Shown here in pieces: positions 16,435-26,300 of a stretch of DNA of 43,902 nt. Source of the stretch: Amoebophilaceae bacterium (GTDB lineage Bacteria; Bacteroidota; Bacteroidia; Cytophagales; Amoebophilaceae); the NCBI GenBank assembly GCA_011524725.1, contig WTJV01000053.1, positions 1 through 43,902 of the forward strand, in the 5' to 3' direction. The notes beneath the pieces are model-generated. The model was not told where the DNA came from, ran no database searches, and was given only the letters and a program-made list of their open reading frames with translations. Both the position numbers and the translations under genes were made by a program. Numbering within the stretch: the first letter of the stretch is position 1; the number at the start of each line of letters is the position of its first letter.

Positions 16435-17829
16435 CTATTTTCCGATGCAAAATTTGGCAAATAGATTGCCCAATAGCTCCTCTGTAGTTACCTCACCAGT
16501 AATCTCTCCCAAATAGTAGCGTGCACTACGGAGGTCTTGTGCCAACAACTCATGGGTTAGATTACTTTCTATGCCTTCCAATACATCTTCTAGCGCTTTT
16601 TTGCACTTATTCAAGCTGTCATGGTGTCGTGCATTGACGACAATAGTGTCTGTTTTAGACAACCGATCTAGCGATACACACGCTAGAAGTCGTGAATTAA
16701 GTAGATGTAGGTTTTGTTGTTGAGCCGCCGATATGAGTACAAAATCCTCTTGCTGAAGTGCTTGCAATAAATCAGGTGGCGCAGCATCCATCTTGTTACC
16801 CACTTTGATACAAGGGACCTCTGAAGACGCTAACCGTAAGTTCGTCTGCCGGATGCTAAACAAAGTTTCAGTAGTCAAGTCAAATAGATAGATGACGATG
16901 GCCGCTTTTTGGAGCTGCTCTTTCGTTCTGGCTATACCGATAGCCTCCACAGGATCGTCTGTCTGGTCCCGTAGCCCTGCAGTGTCAATACACCTGAAAT
17001 GTACCCCCTCGATATTTACCTCGGCTTCAATAAAATCGCGCGTAGTACCAGGAATATGGGAGACAATCGCTTTTTCTTCATTGAGCATGGCGTTGAGTAG
17101 GGTAGATTTTCCGGCATTGGGCTTACCAGCAATCACAGTAGAAACGCCATTCTTGATGACATTGCCAAGTTGAAAGCTTTGTATGAGCTGTGTAATAGGG
17201 ATTAATAATTCCTGCACCAGCGTTTTTAAGGCTGTTTTATCGATAAAATCTACATCTTCCTCTGAAAAGTCTAAATCTTCCTCTGAAAAGTCTAACGCTA
17301 ACTCAAGCATAGAAGCCAAGTGAATGAGCTGCTTCTTGAGTTGTCTAATCTTGGAGGAGAAGCCACCCCGCATCTGCTGTAGTGCTGCACGGTGTGCCGC
17401 AGCTGAGTCAGCAGCGATAAGGTCTGCTACAGCTTCTGCTTGCGCCAGATCTAGCCTGCCGTTCAGGAAAGCACGCATGGTAAACTCTCCCGGCTTGGCT
17501 AGACGTGCTCCACGCCGCACCAAAAGCTGGATGATCTGCTGTACAACGAAGTTAGAGCCGTGGCAAGAGATTTCTACAGCATCCTCTTGCGTAAAGGATT
17601 TAGGTGCCCTGAAGATAGACACAAGTACTTCGTCAAGTAATCTCTTGTTGTCATGGATAGTGCCAAAATGAATGGTATGAGACGTTTGCTGCGTCAAATC
17701 CTTGCCCAGAAATACTTGGTTCACGAGTTCAATCACACCCATTCCCGAAAGTCGTACGACTGCAATAGCACTGCTCCCAGGTGGGGTAGCTAAAGCAATA
17801 ATGGGATCTTCTTGGCGCACGTTTTCCAA
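16435..17829 (-). CDS. mnmE: tRNA modification GTPase MnmE
   Basis: MnmE works with MnmG to modify U34 in certain tRNAs. The N-terminal folate-binding domain begins at [21 protein letters not shown]. The G domain has [16 protein letters not shown], a G2-region [22 protein letters not shown] and NKMDAAPP. The protein ends in the catalytic CxGK motif (FCIGK). I chose the TTG at 17829 (reads [12 protein letters not shown]), which gives 464 residues, the usual length. An ATG at 17901 would add 24 residues and overlap the divergent aspartate aminotransferase start. The frame stays open to 18048, but that part lies antisense to a real gene. Confidence 0.93.
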   Translation of the reverse strand: MENVRQEDPIIALATPPGSSAIAVVRLSGMGVIELVNQVFLGKDLTQQTSHTIHFGTIHDNKRLLDEVLVSIFRAPKSFTQEDAVEISCHGSNFVVQQIIQLLVRRGARLAKPGEFTMRAFLNGRLDLAQAEAVADLIAADSAAAHRAALQQMRGGFSSKIRQLKKQLIHLASMLELALDFSEEDLDFSEEDVDFIDKTALKTLVQELLIPITQLIQSFQLGNVIKNGVSTVIAGKPNAGKSTLLNAMLNEEKAIVSHIPGTTRDFIEAEVNIEGVHFRCIDTAGLRDQTDDPVEAIGIARTKEQLQKAAIVIYLFDLTTETLFSIRQTNLRLASSEVPCIKVGNKMDAAPPDLLQALQQEDFVLISAAQQQNLHLLNSRLLACVSLDRLSKTDTIVVNARHHDSLNKCKKALEDVLEGIESNLTHELLAQDLRSARYYLGEITGEVTTEELLGNLFAKFCIGK

Positions 17830-17899
17830 AAGTGAATAGTTTAGTTTACAGGCAAATATGTGTAATTTCACCGCAAATCTATAAGTATTCGCCTGCAAC

Positions 17900-19120
17900 A
17901 TGGAGCACTTTCTGGCTGACCGCGTCGACGCTTTGCCCCCATCAGCGACAATCGCAATGAACCAAAAAGCAATAGACTTACAGGCGCAAGGGCACAACAT
18001 CATCAACCTGAGCATCGGAGAACCCACCTTCAAAACACCCCTATCCATTCAGCAGGCGGCAAAGAAGGCCATCGATACGGGGCTTTACTTCTCTTATACC
18101 CCAGTGGCAGGCTATGCTGATCTTCGAGCAGCCATCGCTGAAAAACTTTATACGGAGAACAATATTCCTTGCGAGCCTATTCAAATTGTTGTGTCGAATG
18201 GGGCCAAGCAAGCAATCAGCAATGTGTTTTTGTGTCTACTCAATCCTGGAGACGAAGTCGTGGTTTACACTCCTTGTTGGGGCAGCTATCTGGCGCTCAT
18301 CCAGTGGGCGGGCGGGAAACCTGTACCCATCCGAGGCGCACTAGACAATAACTTTGAGATTACCCTAGAGCAACTCGATCAGGCTATTACTGCCAAAACA
18401 AAAGCCATAATTTTCTCTAGCCCTTGCAATCCTACGGGCCATGTCTTCTCCGAGCAAGCGTTTGAAGCCATGGCAGTAGTGCTGTCCAAACACAAGCATG
18501 TCTTTGTTATTGCGGACGAGATCTATGAATACATCAACTTTACAAACAAACACGTGAGTATAGGTGCGTTGCCAACGCTGCAAGACCGCGTTATCACCAT
18601 CAATGGCTTTTCTAAAGGCTTTGCTATGACAGGCTGGCGAATAGGGTATATGGCAGCACCAACATGGTTAGCCCAAGCGTGTGAGAAGGTCCAAGGACAG
18701 ACCACTGGTGCGCCTTCTTCTATTGCCCAGCGTGCTGCATTAGCAGCTATTAAAGGAGACAAAAGGCCCATACAACAAATGGCCGATAGCTATAAAAAGC
18801 GACGCGACCTCTGCATAAAACTACTGAAAGAGATTCCAGGGATTCGCTCTAACACGCCTTCGGGCGGGCTTTTTCTCTTTCCTGATGTTAGTGATTATGT
18901 GGGTTGTTCAGATGGACAAGAAGTAATTCAAAACACAGATATGCTGTGTATGTATCTCCTGCAGAAAGCGCACGTATCGGTGGTAGCAGGCAGTGCATTT
19001 GGCGAACCCAACTGTGTTAGAATATCTTATTCAGCTCCAGAAGAACAACTCATAACAGGACTGCAGCGTATAAAAGAAGCGTTAGCTAGGCTAAAGCCTC
19101 GCTACTTGGTGGGCCCTTAA
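17900..19120 (+). CDS. aspC: pyridoxal-phosphate aminotransferase, aspartate aminotransferase class I
   Basis: The 406-residue protein is a fold-type I aminotransferase that probably moves amino groups between aspartate/glutamate and 2-oxo acids. Typical motifs are [50 protein letters not shown], and the cofactor-lysine segment [20 protein letters not shown]. The C-terminal [16 protein letters not shown] supplies the carboxylate-binding Arg. It is divergent from mnmE with about 70 bp between the chosen starts, and convergent with the ABC exporter gene. The substrate is not fixed by sequence, so the symbol is the likely family name. Confidence 0.92.
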   Translation: MEHFLADRVDALPPSATIAMNQKAIDLQAQGHNIINLSIGEPTFKTPLSIQQAAKKAIDTGLYFSYTPVAGYADLRAAIAEKLYTENNIPCEPIQIVVSNGAKQAISNVFLCLLNPGDEVVVYTPCWGSYLALIQWAGGKPVPIRGALDNNFEITLEQLDQAITAKTKAIIFSSPCNPTGHVFSEQAFEAMAVVLSKHKHVFVIADEIYEYINFTNKHVSIGALPTLQDRVITINGFSKGFAMTGWRIGYMAAPTWLAQACEKVQGQTTGAPSSIAQRAALAAIKGDKRPIQQMADSYKKRRDLCIKLLKEIPGIRSNTPSGGLFLFPDVSDYVGCSDGQEVIQNTDMLCMYLLQKAHVSVVAGSAFGEPNCVRISYSAPEEQLITGLQRIKEALARLKPRYLVGP

Positions 19121-19172
19121 GAAGTAGGGATGTCATTGCCCGAGCCCATACAAAGGCCTCAGGCCAAAGTCA

Positions 19173-20921
19173 TCATGTGGCCTGATACAGTGCTGTATAG
19201 TATCCCCCCTGAGCAAGTAAAGATGAATGATCTCCTACTTCTTGAATCTTACCCTGTTTGAGCACTAAAATTTGATCCGCATGCTGAATGGTAGCAAGTC
19301 GATGTGCTATGATGATACAGGTTCTGTCTTTCATCAACATGGTAGTAGCTTCTTGAATCAGTCGCTCACTCTCTGTGTCTACAGAAGCGGTAGCTTCGTC
19401 CAGTATTATGATACGAGGATTGTATACTAAAACACGTGCAAAAGCTAGCAATTGTCTCTGTCCCACAGACAGCGCAAGTCCCCCTTCCATGACACTATAG
19501 GAATACCCACCGGGTAGCTTCAAAATAAAATCGTGAATACCTATAAGCTGGGCAGCCTCTATGACGCGTTCTCTACCGATGTTAGAGTCACCCAAAGTGA
19601 TGTTATCGTAGATCGTCCCAGAAAATAGGAGGAAATCTTGCGGTACAAGACCAACATGGGCACGCAAGGCCTGAAGTGTATACGCTTGAATATTAACACC
19701 ATCGATCGTAATCACTCCCTTGGATGCGTCATACAAGCGCTCCAGCAGATGAACGATGGTAGACTTGCCAGCTCCAGTTTTCCCTACAATAGCCAAAGAT
19801 TCGTGAGCTCCCACTTGAAAAGAGATATCCTTCAGGACGTAGTCCTCTTCTTGGTAAGCAAACCATACATTCTGAAAGACGATATTTCCCTGGAGGCGCT
19901 TAGGGATATAGGTGCCACTGTTGCCTACCTGCTGACCATTTCCCAGTAAGCTCATGATCCTATCCATACTTACAATGCCCATCTGTAGTGTATTAAAGCG
20001 ATCTGCAATGAAATGCAACGGACGAAACAGCAAGTTAACGTACATCAAGAAGGCTACAAGTTCGCCCACAGTGAATAAGCCATCTATAGCGCCTTTAGCG
20101 CCATACCCAATAAGTAGGCTAATCGACACGGCATTGATGGTGCTAAGCAATGGAAAGTAAAACGCGTAGTACTGTGCTGCTTTGATACTAGCGTTTTGGT
20201 GCCTTTTGTTAAAAACCTTAAACTGAGCCAATTCACGCTGTTCTCTTCCAAAAATTTGTACCATACTCATCCCCATAATACGCTCTTGTACAAAAGCATT
20301 CAGCTGATCTACGATACTCCTCACTGCCTTGAAGGCATGCCTAATCTTATTTTTAAAGACATAAGTGGCTATCGCTATCAGGGGTAAAGTAGACAAACTG
20401 AGCAGGGCTAACCGCCAATTGATGTAGCACATCAGAACAACAATGAGTAGTATTTGCAGCAGGTCACCAATCAACGCGGCCATACCTTCGCTAAAGACAT
20501 TAGCAAGCGTCTCGGTATCAGAAATACTAAGGGTGACTAGCCTTCCGACGGGCGTCTTGTTGAGAAATTGGGTACGAAGCTTAAGGATGTAAGTGTAGAG
20601 CTGAATACGAATATCTCTAATCACGTGCTGTCCAAGCCAATCGGAAAGATAGATTTGATAATACTGAGCAACGCTCATGGAGGTGAGTAAAAGAATGAGG
20701 ACACTCGTCATCCGTACCAACCCCTTGTAATTGCCCTTTAAAATATAATCATCAATAGTGATCTGGATTAGGTAAGGTTGCAATGGTGTTAATGCCCCCA
20801 GCAAGAAAGTAAGGAAAATAAGAATGTAGAAAGTACGCCTGTAGGGCTTCAAGAACAGAGTAAGTCTTCGTAAGGCTCTGGAATGGGCGGTCCTTACACT
20901 TGGTTGCTTTGGGTCAGACAT
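19173..20921 (-). CDS. ABC exporter half-transporter (MsbA/MdlB-like)
   Basis: The 582-residue protein fuses a six-helix membrane domain (about 30-310) to an ATPase domain (about 340-575), the layout of homodimeric exporters such as MsbA and multidrug ABC transporters. The nucleotide-binding part has Walker A VGKTGAGKSTIVH, Q-loop GLVPQDFLLFSGTIYDNI, signature LSVGQRQLLAFARVL, Walker B RIIILDEATASVDTES and H-loop IIAHRLATI. A coupling-helix region (FVQERIMGMSMVQIFGRE) is typical. The substrate (lipid, drug or peptide) cannot be read from the sequence. It starts 45 bases after the truA stop and may be co-transcribed with truA. Confidence 0.93.
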   Translation of the reverse strand: MSDPKQPSVRTAHSRALRRLTLFLKPYRRTFYILIFLTFLLGALTPLQPYLIQITIDDYILKGNYKGLVRMTSVLILLLTSMSVAQYYQIYLSDWLGQHVIRDIRIQLYTYILKLRTQFLNKTPVGRLVTLSISDTETLANVFSEGMAALIGDLLQILLIVVLMCYINWRLALLSLSTLPLIAIATYVFKNKIRHAFKAVRSIVDQLNAFVQERIMGMSMVQIFGREQRELAQFKVFNKRHQNASIKAAQYYAFYFPLLSTINAVSISLLIGYGAKGAIDGLFTVGELVAFLMYVNLLFRPLHFIADRFNTLQMGIVSMDRIMSLLGNGQQVGNSGTYIPKRLQGNIVFQNVWFAYQEEDYVLKDISFQVGAHESLAIVGKTGAGKSTIVHLLERLYDASKGVITIDGVNIQAYTLQALRAHVGLVPQDFLLFSGTIYDNITLGDSNIGRERVIEAAQLIGIHDFILKLPGGYSYSVMEGGLALSVGQRQLLAFARVLVYNPRIIILDEATASVDTESERLIQEATTMLMKDRTCIIIAHRLATIQHADQILVLKQGKIQEVGDHSSLLAQGGYYTALYQAT

Positions 20922-20965
20922 GTTGTATGAAGATATATAATCGCGAAGCCCTCAACGGTACTACA

Positions 20966-21730
20966 TCATTGCGTTAAAAAAATAGCTTTTGGATAGGTCA
21001 CCTGCATAAGTGTTAGGCCCCGGGCAGGGACCAAGCAAGCTACTGGGTTACGCTCTTTAGCGTCAATCAGCGCTTCAAAATCTGATAAACTCACTTTTTT
21101 CTGTCCTACTCTCAGTAAAAGGCTGACAATAACTCTCACCATACCGCGCAAAAATCGATTGGCTCTGATACAGAAGGTTAATTGTCCTTGCCGTACCGAC
21201 CAAGTCGCTTTCATAATCGTACATAGAAAATGCACATCGCTCGAACGGATCTTACAAAGATTTCTAAAGTCCTGCTTTCGGCATAGGATTTTAGCGCCCT
21301 CATTCATCTTGGAGATATCCAACGAATTGTTAAAGAAAAAGCTAGTGTCATACTGAAAAGGCGTTTTTTGTTGTGTAATCGTATAAACGTACGTTCTAGC
21401 TAGCGCATCGAACCGAGCGTGGGTAGTGGAACTTACCGGCCGAATGGCCAAAACAGCAATATCTTTGGGTAAGACTGCATTGAGCCGGTATTGGAGATGG
21501 TCTACGGCCACAGTACACGCTAAGTCTACATGGGCAAATTGCTGCTGCGCATGTACACCGGCATCGGTTCTGCTACTCCCTACTACTTGCACGTTACTTT
21601 TTAGTATTTTGGACAACCATGACTCAAATACTCCTTGCACTGTTACCGCATTCTGTTGTTTTTGCCATCCACTATAGGGGGTACCTCGATAAGCGATTTG
21701 CAGAAAGTAGCGAAAAGTTTTTTCTTGCAT
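20966..21730 (-). CDS. truA: tRNA pseudouridine synthase A
   Basis: TruA makes pseudouridine at positions 38-40 of tRNAs. The protein shows FLQIAYRGTPYSGWQKQQNAVT near the start split by the usual spacing, and the catalytic Asp in SSRTDAGVHAQQQ. RANRFLRGMVRVIVSLLLRVG is the second family signature. I chose the ATG at 21730 (MQEKTFRYFLQIAY), giving 254 residues. The frame is open to 21790, but a promoter-like TATCTTTG lies between the two starts. The gene is divergent from the antiporter gene. Confidence 0.94.
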   Translation of the reverse strand: MQEKTFRYFLQIAYRGTPYSGWQKQQNAVTVQGVFESWLSKILKSNVQVVGSSRTDAGVHAQQQFAHVDLACTVAVDHLQYRLNAVLPKDIAVLAIRPVSSTTHARFDALARTYVYTITQQKTPFQYDTSFFFNNSLDISKMNEGAKILCRKQDFRNLCKIRSSDVHFLCTIMKATWSVRQGQLTFCIRANRFLRGMVRVIVSLLLRVGQKKVSLSDFEALIDAKERNPVACLVPARGLTLMQVTYPKAIFLTQ

Positions 21731-21758
21731 AATATGAGCATGGGGGAAGTGGGGAGTG

Positions 21759-21766
21759 CAAAGATA
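21759..21766 (-). promoter_or_regulatory. putative -7 box for truA (TATCTTTG)
   Basis: The minus strand reads TATCTTTG, an exact TAnnTTTG match, 28 bases before the chosen truA start at 21730 and downstream of the alternative start at 21790. It supports the shorter protein. The -33 element is weak. Confidence 0.4.
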
Positions 21767-21860
21767 GTGAGAACAACCAGGGACGTGCATCAGCGGTGGT
21801 TATATTTCTTTTTATGACAATTACTAGCCACCCTAAGGTGGTATAAATATAGATAAAGCA

Positions 21861-23324
21861 ATGAATTTTACAGTCGAAGCTATCCTCATTGTAGGCTCCT
21901 TTCTGCTTTTTGTCAGCATCCTAGCAAGCAGAATATCTACCCAGCTAGGTATCCCTACTTTGTTGATATTTTTAGTGGTCGGCATGTTAGCAGGATCTGA
22001 AGGAATAGGGGGCATTAGCCTACATAATGCTGCCTTGGCCAAGGTATTAGGGGCCGTAACTTTAACGCTCATTCTTTTCTCAGGTGGTCTAGATACAGAA
22101 TATGCCCACATCAGACCCATCATATGGCACGGAGTACTGCTGTCAACGATAGGCGTGCTGGTGACGGCTTTTGGCATTGGCTATTTTATCTATTGGGTGA
22201 CCGACTTCAATCTGGTAGAAAGCCTCTTGGTAGGCTCTATTATCTCTTCCACCGACGCAGCAGCAGTATTCTCCATCCTACGCTCTAAAAATATGCATCT
22301 CAAGTATAACCTCAGCCCAACGTTAGAGCTGGAATCAGGTAGCAATGATGTTATGGCTTTCTTCTTAATGATGTTCTTCATGGGCTTGCTGCGCAGTGGT
22401 GGCGAAATGGCCTTGTGGACTGCTATCCCCATATTCTTCAAAGAAATGGTCATAGGCGGTATAGTAGGCTTTCTGGTAGGCAAGGCCATGGTACTGGTAG
22501 TCAATAGAGCACAACTTGCCAATGAAGCGTTGTACCCAGGCATAACACTCTCTATGATCCTGTTTACTTATTCTGGTACCAATTTTATCCATGGCAGCGG
22601 CTTCTTGGCGGTCTACATCGCTTCCTTGGTCTTGGGTAGTCAAGATTTCTTGCATAAAAAGAGCTTAATCCGCTTCTACGAGGGGGTAACCTGGTTGATG
22701 CAGGTAGTTATGTTCATCGTCTTGGGCTTGCTCGTCTTTCCTAAACAGCTCATTCCCGTGGCCGGTGTGGGTATTTTAATTTCTTTGGTGTTGATGTTTA
22801 TTGCCCGCCCCTTGGGGGTATTTCTCTCGCTGGCTTTTTTCAAAGAAATAGGTCAGCAGCAAAAAGTGTTTATCTCTTGGGTGGGTCTTAGAGGGGCAGT
22901 ACCTATTGTATTTGCTACGTACCCCTTGCTGGAACGTATCGATAAATCGGATACTATCTTTCACATCGTCTTCTTCATCGTACTTACTTCAGTTCTATTT
23001 CAGGGAACCACCCTGCATCCCCTAGCCAAATGGCTCAAACTCGATAGCAAGTTATCTGCCAAGAAAGCGAAAGCAATAAGTCTATCAGAAGACGTCAAAA
23101 GCGAACTACTAGAACTAGAGGTAGCACACAACTCGGCTGCTGCTGGGAAAAAGATTGTAGCCCTGGGTTTTCCTAAAAATTCGCTGATTGTGTTGATAAA
23201 TAGAAAAAAGCAATATTTAACCCCTCGTGGAGACACCGTCATCGAAGCAGGCGATAAGTTGATGGTCATGACCGACGATAAACGAGATATCAAAGACTTG
23301 AAAGCCTGCTTGGGGGTTCGGTAG
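21861..23324 (+). CDS. K+/H+ (CPA1-type) antiporter with C-terminal RCK_C/TrkA-C domain, NhaP2/CvrA-like
   Basis: The 487-residue protein is a cation:proton antiporter of the NhaP2/CvrA type. About twelve membrane helices run to about residue 390. Family segments include LGIPTLLIFLVVGMLAGSEG, LFSGGLDTEYAHIRP, IISSTDAAAVFSIL with the transport-site Asp, LELESGSNDVMAFFL, and WVGLRGAVPIVFATYPLL. The C-terminal regulatory domain (about 405-485) has the RCK_C pattern: GKKIVALGFPKNSLIVLINR, then TPRGDTVIEAGDKLMVMT. In well-studied members this domain binds a ligand that controls transport. It lies 67 bp upstream of the symporter/hydrolase fusion on the same strand, so co-transcription is plausible. 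Confidence 0.92.
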   Translation: MNFTVEAILIVGSFLLFVSILASRISTQLGIPTLLIFLVVGMLAGSEGIGGISLHNAALAKVLGAVTLTLILFSGGLDTEYAHIRPIIWHGVLLSTIGVLVTAFGIGYFIYWVTDFNLVESLLVGSIISSTDAAAVFSILRSKNMHLKYNLSPTLELESGSNDVMAFFLMMFFMGLLRSGGEMALWTAIPIFFKEMVIGGIVGFLVGKAMVLVVNRAQLANEALYPGITLSMILFTYSGTNFIHGSGFLAVYIASLVLGSQDFLHKKSLIRFYEGVTWLMQVVMFIVLGLLVFPKQLIPVAGVGILISLVLMFIARPLGVFLSLAFFKEIGQQQKVFISWVGLRGAVPIVFATYPLLERIDKSDTIFHIVFFIVLTSVLFQGTTLHPLAKWLKLDSKLSAKKAKAISLSEDVKSELLELEVAHNSAAAGKKIVALGFPKNSLIVLINRKKQYLTPRGDTVIEAGDKLMVMTDDKRDIKDLKACLGVR

Positions 23325-23391
23325 TATCGGATAACGGAGTAATAGAGCCTAAAAATTCGTCTTTGGGCCAAGGACAGATACAGAAGTACGC

Positions 23392-26300
23392 ATGATGCTC
23401 AACTTCAACATAGACCACCTCATCGTTTACATTTTCTTATCCATCACTCTTGCAATAGGCTTACTAGCAGGAAGGAAAGTAACGGATATCCGCGAGTATG
23501 CGGTTGCGAATAGGCAGTTTGGAACTGGGGTGCTCACCATGACCATACTAGCTACTTACATCACAGGGTCGAAAGGCATCGGATACGTTGGCTATGTTTT
23601 TGACGATGGTATCTTACCTGTTTTTTCTATCCTCATTTGCGGGGCTATTATCACTTTCTTGTGCATTGCCTGGTATATAGCGCCTAATATCCAGTATTTC
23701 AAAGGTTGCCTAACCTTACCCGAACTCATGGGCCAGTTATATGGACAACAAGTGCGGTTATGGATGGGGATTCTGGGCACTTTTTATAGTGTTGCCTTGG
23801 TGACTTTGCAAATAATCTGGCTTGGCTATGTTGGCATATTATTTGACTTACCTAGCCAATTAAGTATCTTCTTGGGGGGATTTTTCTTAGTAATCTATGC
23901 CGCTCGTGGGGGCATGAAAGCTGTGGCAATCACCGATGTGTTACAGTTTATCGCTATCCTAGTTTTTGTACCTCTAGTAGCTTATGTGGTGCTCTATCAC
24001 GTAGGGGGTATCAAGGCATTGTTCAGCCAGATACCTTCGCAAACATTTGATGTATTGCACCACCCTAGTCTCAAGAACTACGTAGTCTATTGTATATGGG
24101 ACCTTTTTCCTGCCTTTCCGCTTAGCTTCCCCTTCATACAGCGTATGCTCATGGCAAGAGATAAGCGTCAAATTGTTGATAGCTATTACATTGGTTTGTG
24201 TTTTCTTGTTGTGTTCTATGTGTTGTTGACACTAATTGGCCTAGCTGCTATTGCCCTACGTGCTAATGTTGATGCACATATACCCCAACAGGGCAGTAGT
24301 GTCTTTATTTATATTGTTAAAAATTATTTACCTCTTGGTGCAAGAGGAATTATTTGTGCTGGGTTTATTGCGGGTGTCATGTCTACCGCTGATTCCTTCT
24401 TGCATACCGCTGGGCTCACGTTAGTGCATGATGTGTTACAGACAAAGATCAAGAAAAAAGATGCACTCATTTTTGCAAGATATCTTACATTGCTCATTGG
24501 CCTTGTAGCACTGGTGTTGGCACTGAGTTACAAATCGTTACCACGGGACTTATACGGGGGGTTAGATCTAGGTAAAGGATTGAACTTGATAACAGAAGTC
24601 GTGGCACTCATTTTTACCATTCCACTAGTTGCCGGTATTATGGGGCTTAAAACCGAGGCACGCTCTTTCTGGATCTCAGCCTTCATTACGGTAATAGTAT
24701 TTTTGCTTAGCCGATATTATTTAAGCAACGAATTCGTCTTGCCTTTGGCTATCACTACCAATGTAGGTAGTTTCTTTGGCACCAATTATCTATGCAACAA
24801 AGGTTTTGTGGTAGGTAGGCGAGCACTAAAACAACAAATAGATTACATATGGGAACCCACACGAGCAAGGAAACACAACAGTTTATTAACTCGTGTGTTG
24901 CATGCGCCTCGGAGTCTGTTACGCTATTCCCAGAATAGACTCGAAAAGTACGGGGCCAATCCTACGTTATTTGCGCTCTTTATCTCCCTAAGCTACATGA
25001 TTCCCTTCTTCATGCATAGCTATGCAGAACCAGCTATTTACAATTGGTTATTGGGTATAAGGGGTATAGGAGTCTTACTTTGTGTAGGTTTAATGCTCGA
25101 ATCCTATTGGCCCAAGCAGCTTCTACATTATTTCCCTAGCTATTATCACTTCAGTCTACTGTACTGTCTGCCTTTTGTTACCACACTTATATTCCTGTTA
25201 GAAGGTGGCAGCGTAGAGTGGTTACTCAATGTAGCCCTTTCTATTATGCTACTCATTGTACTAGTAGACTGGCTGAGCTTCATATGGCTATCTATTATCG
25301 GCACAGTATTAGCATTGGGCGTTTATAGGCTGGGATTAGGGCCATTATCAATAAGTATAAGCTTGGATATAGAGACCAAATACACCTTAGTGTATGCAGT
25401 GCTTTTTTCAACTCTCATCGGCCTACTCTTTGCACGCAGGAAGCAAAAAGGATTTGATGCCCTAGCCATCCAAAAAGCAGGATTAGCTAGCGATCATCAA
25501 GAGGCACAGGATGAACTCTTTGAGGCTACTCAAGACAAATTCCAAGTAGTGAAGTCACTTCAAAAAGCAGGTATAGAAGAACTAGGCAACATAGCGCAAT
25601 TGAGCAAGGAGCTCTTAGAGATCAGTCGACAAGATGGACGTAACAATCAGCTCGCCTCTTTAGCACAACAGCTCAACGATAAGCTAACCCCCATGGCCTT
25701 ACAGTTAGACAAGTTTGGGCATAGAGCCACTGGATTCTTGCTCTTAGAAAACGTAGAATGGGTAGCTATTGAGAAGTTTTTACAGATGCTACAGCAAGAA
25801 ATCTATGCCAAAGGCCACGAGCTCAAGATAGTTCTACGCACCCAACGCAAAACGATACAATGCGATGTAGAGAAGATGATGAAAGTCTTAATTAACAGCT
25901 ATGCCTTCATACAAGCAGTGGCCGGAGAAGAAGGGGCTATTTTATTGGGAATAGAAGATACGCAACTAGGCTATTCATTAGACACAAAGACAACAAAGTA
26001 CACCAAGCAGGTAACCGCCGTGCGATTCACCATCACTACGGCACTTGAACTTCCTAAGTTAGAAGAACGATACATATCACAGATGGATAAGGAAATGAGG
26101 GGCAAGCCCGAAGCAGCAACTGGGTTACTCCTGTTAACCAACGAGCGGATCGTGAAGGCTCATTATGGCTACAGCAACACAATTAGTGAAGGGAAAGACC
26201 TGAACCTAGTTTACGTGATCCCTGTCGATATCCGAGAGGTACGCTCCAAAGACATGGATGTCCCGCAGATGAAGCTAGGAGCAGAATGGCCACGGGCTGA

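Noticed and set aside
17830-18048. N-terminal extension of MnmE by up to 73 residues
   Set aside because: It lies antisense to the aminotransferase start, is not family-like, and would make the protein far longer than normal.
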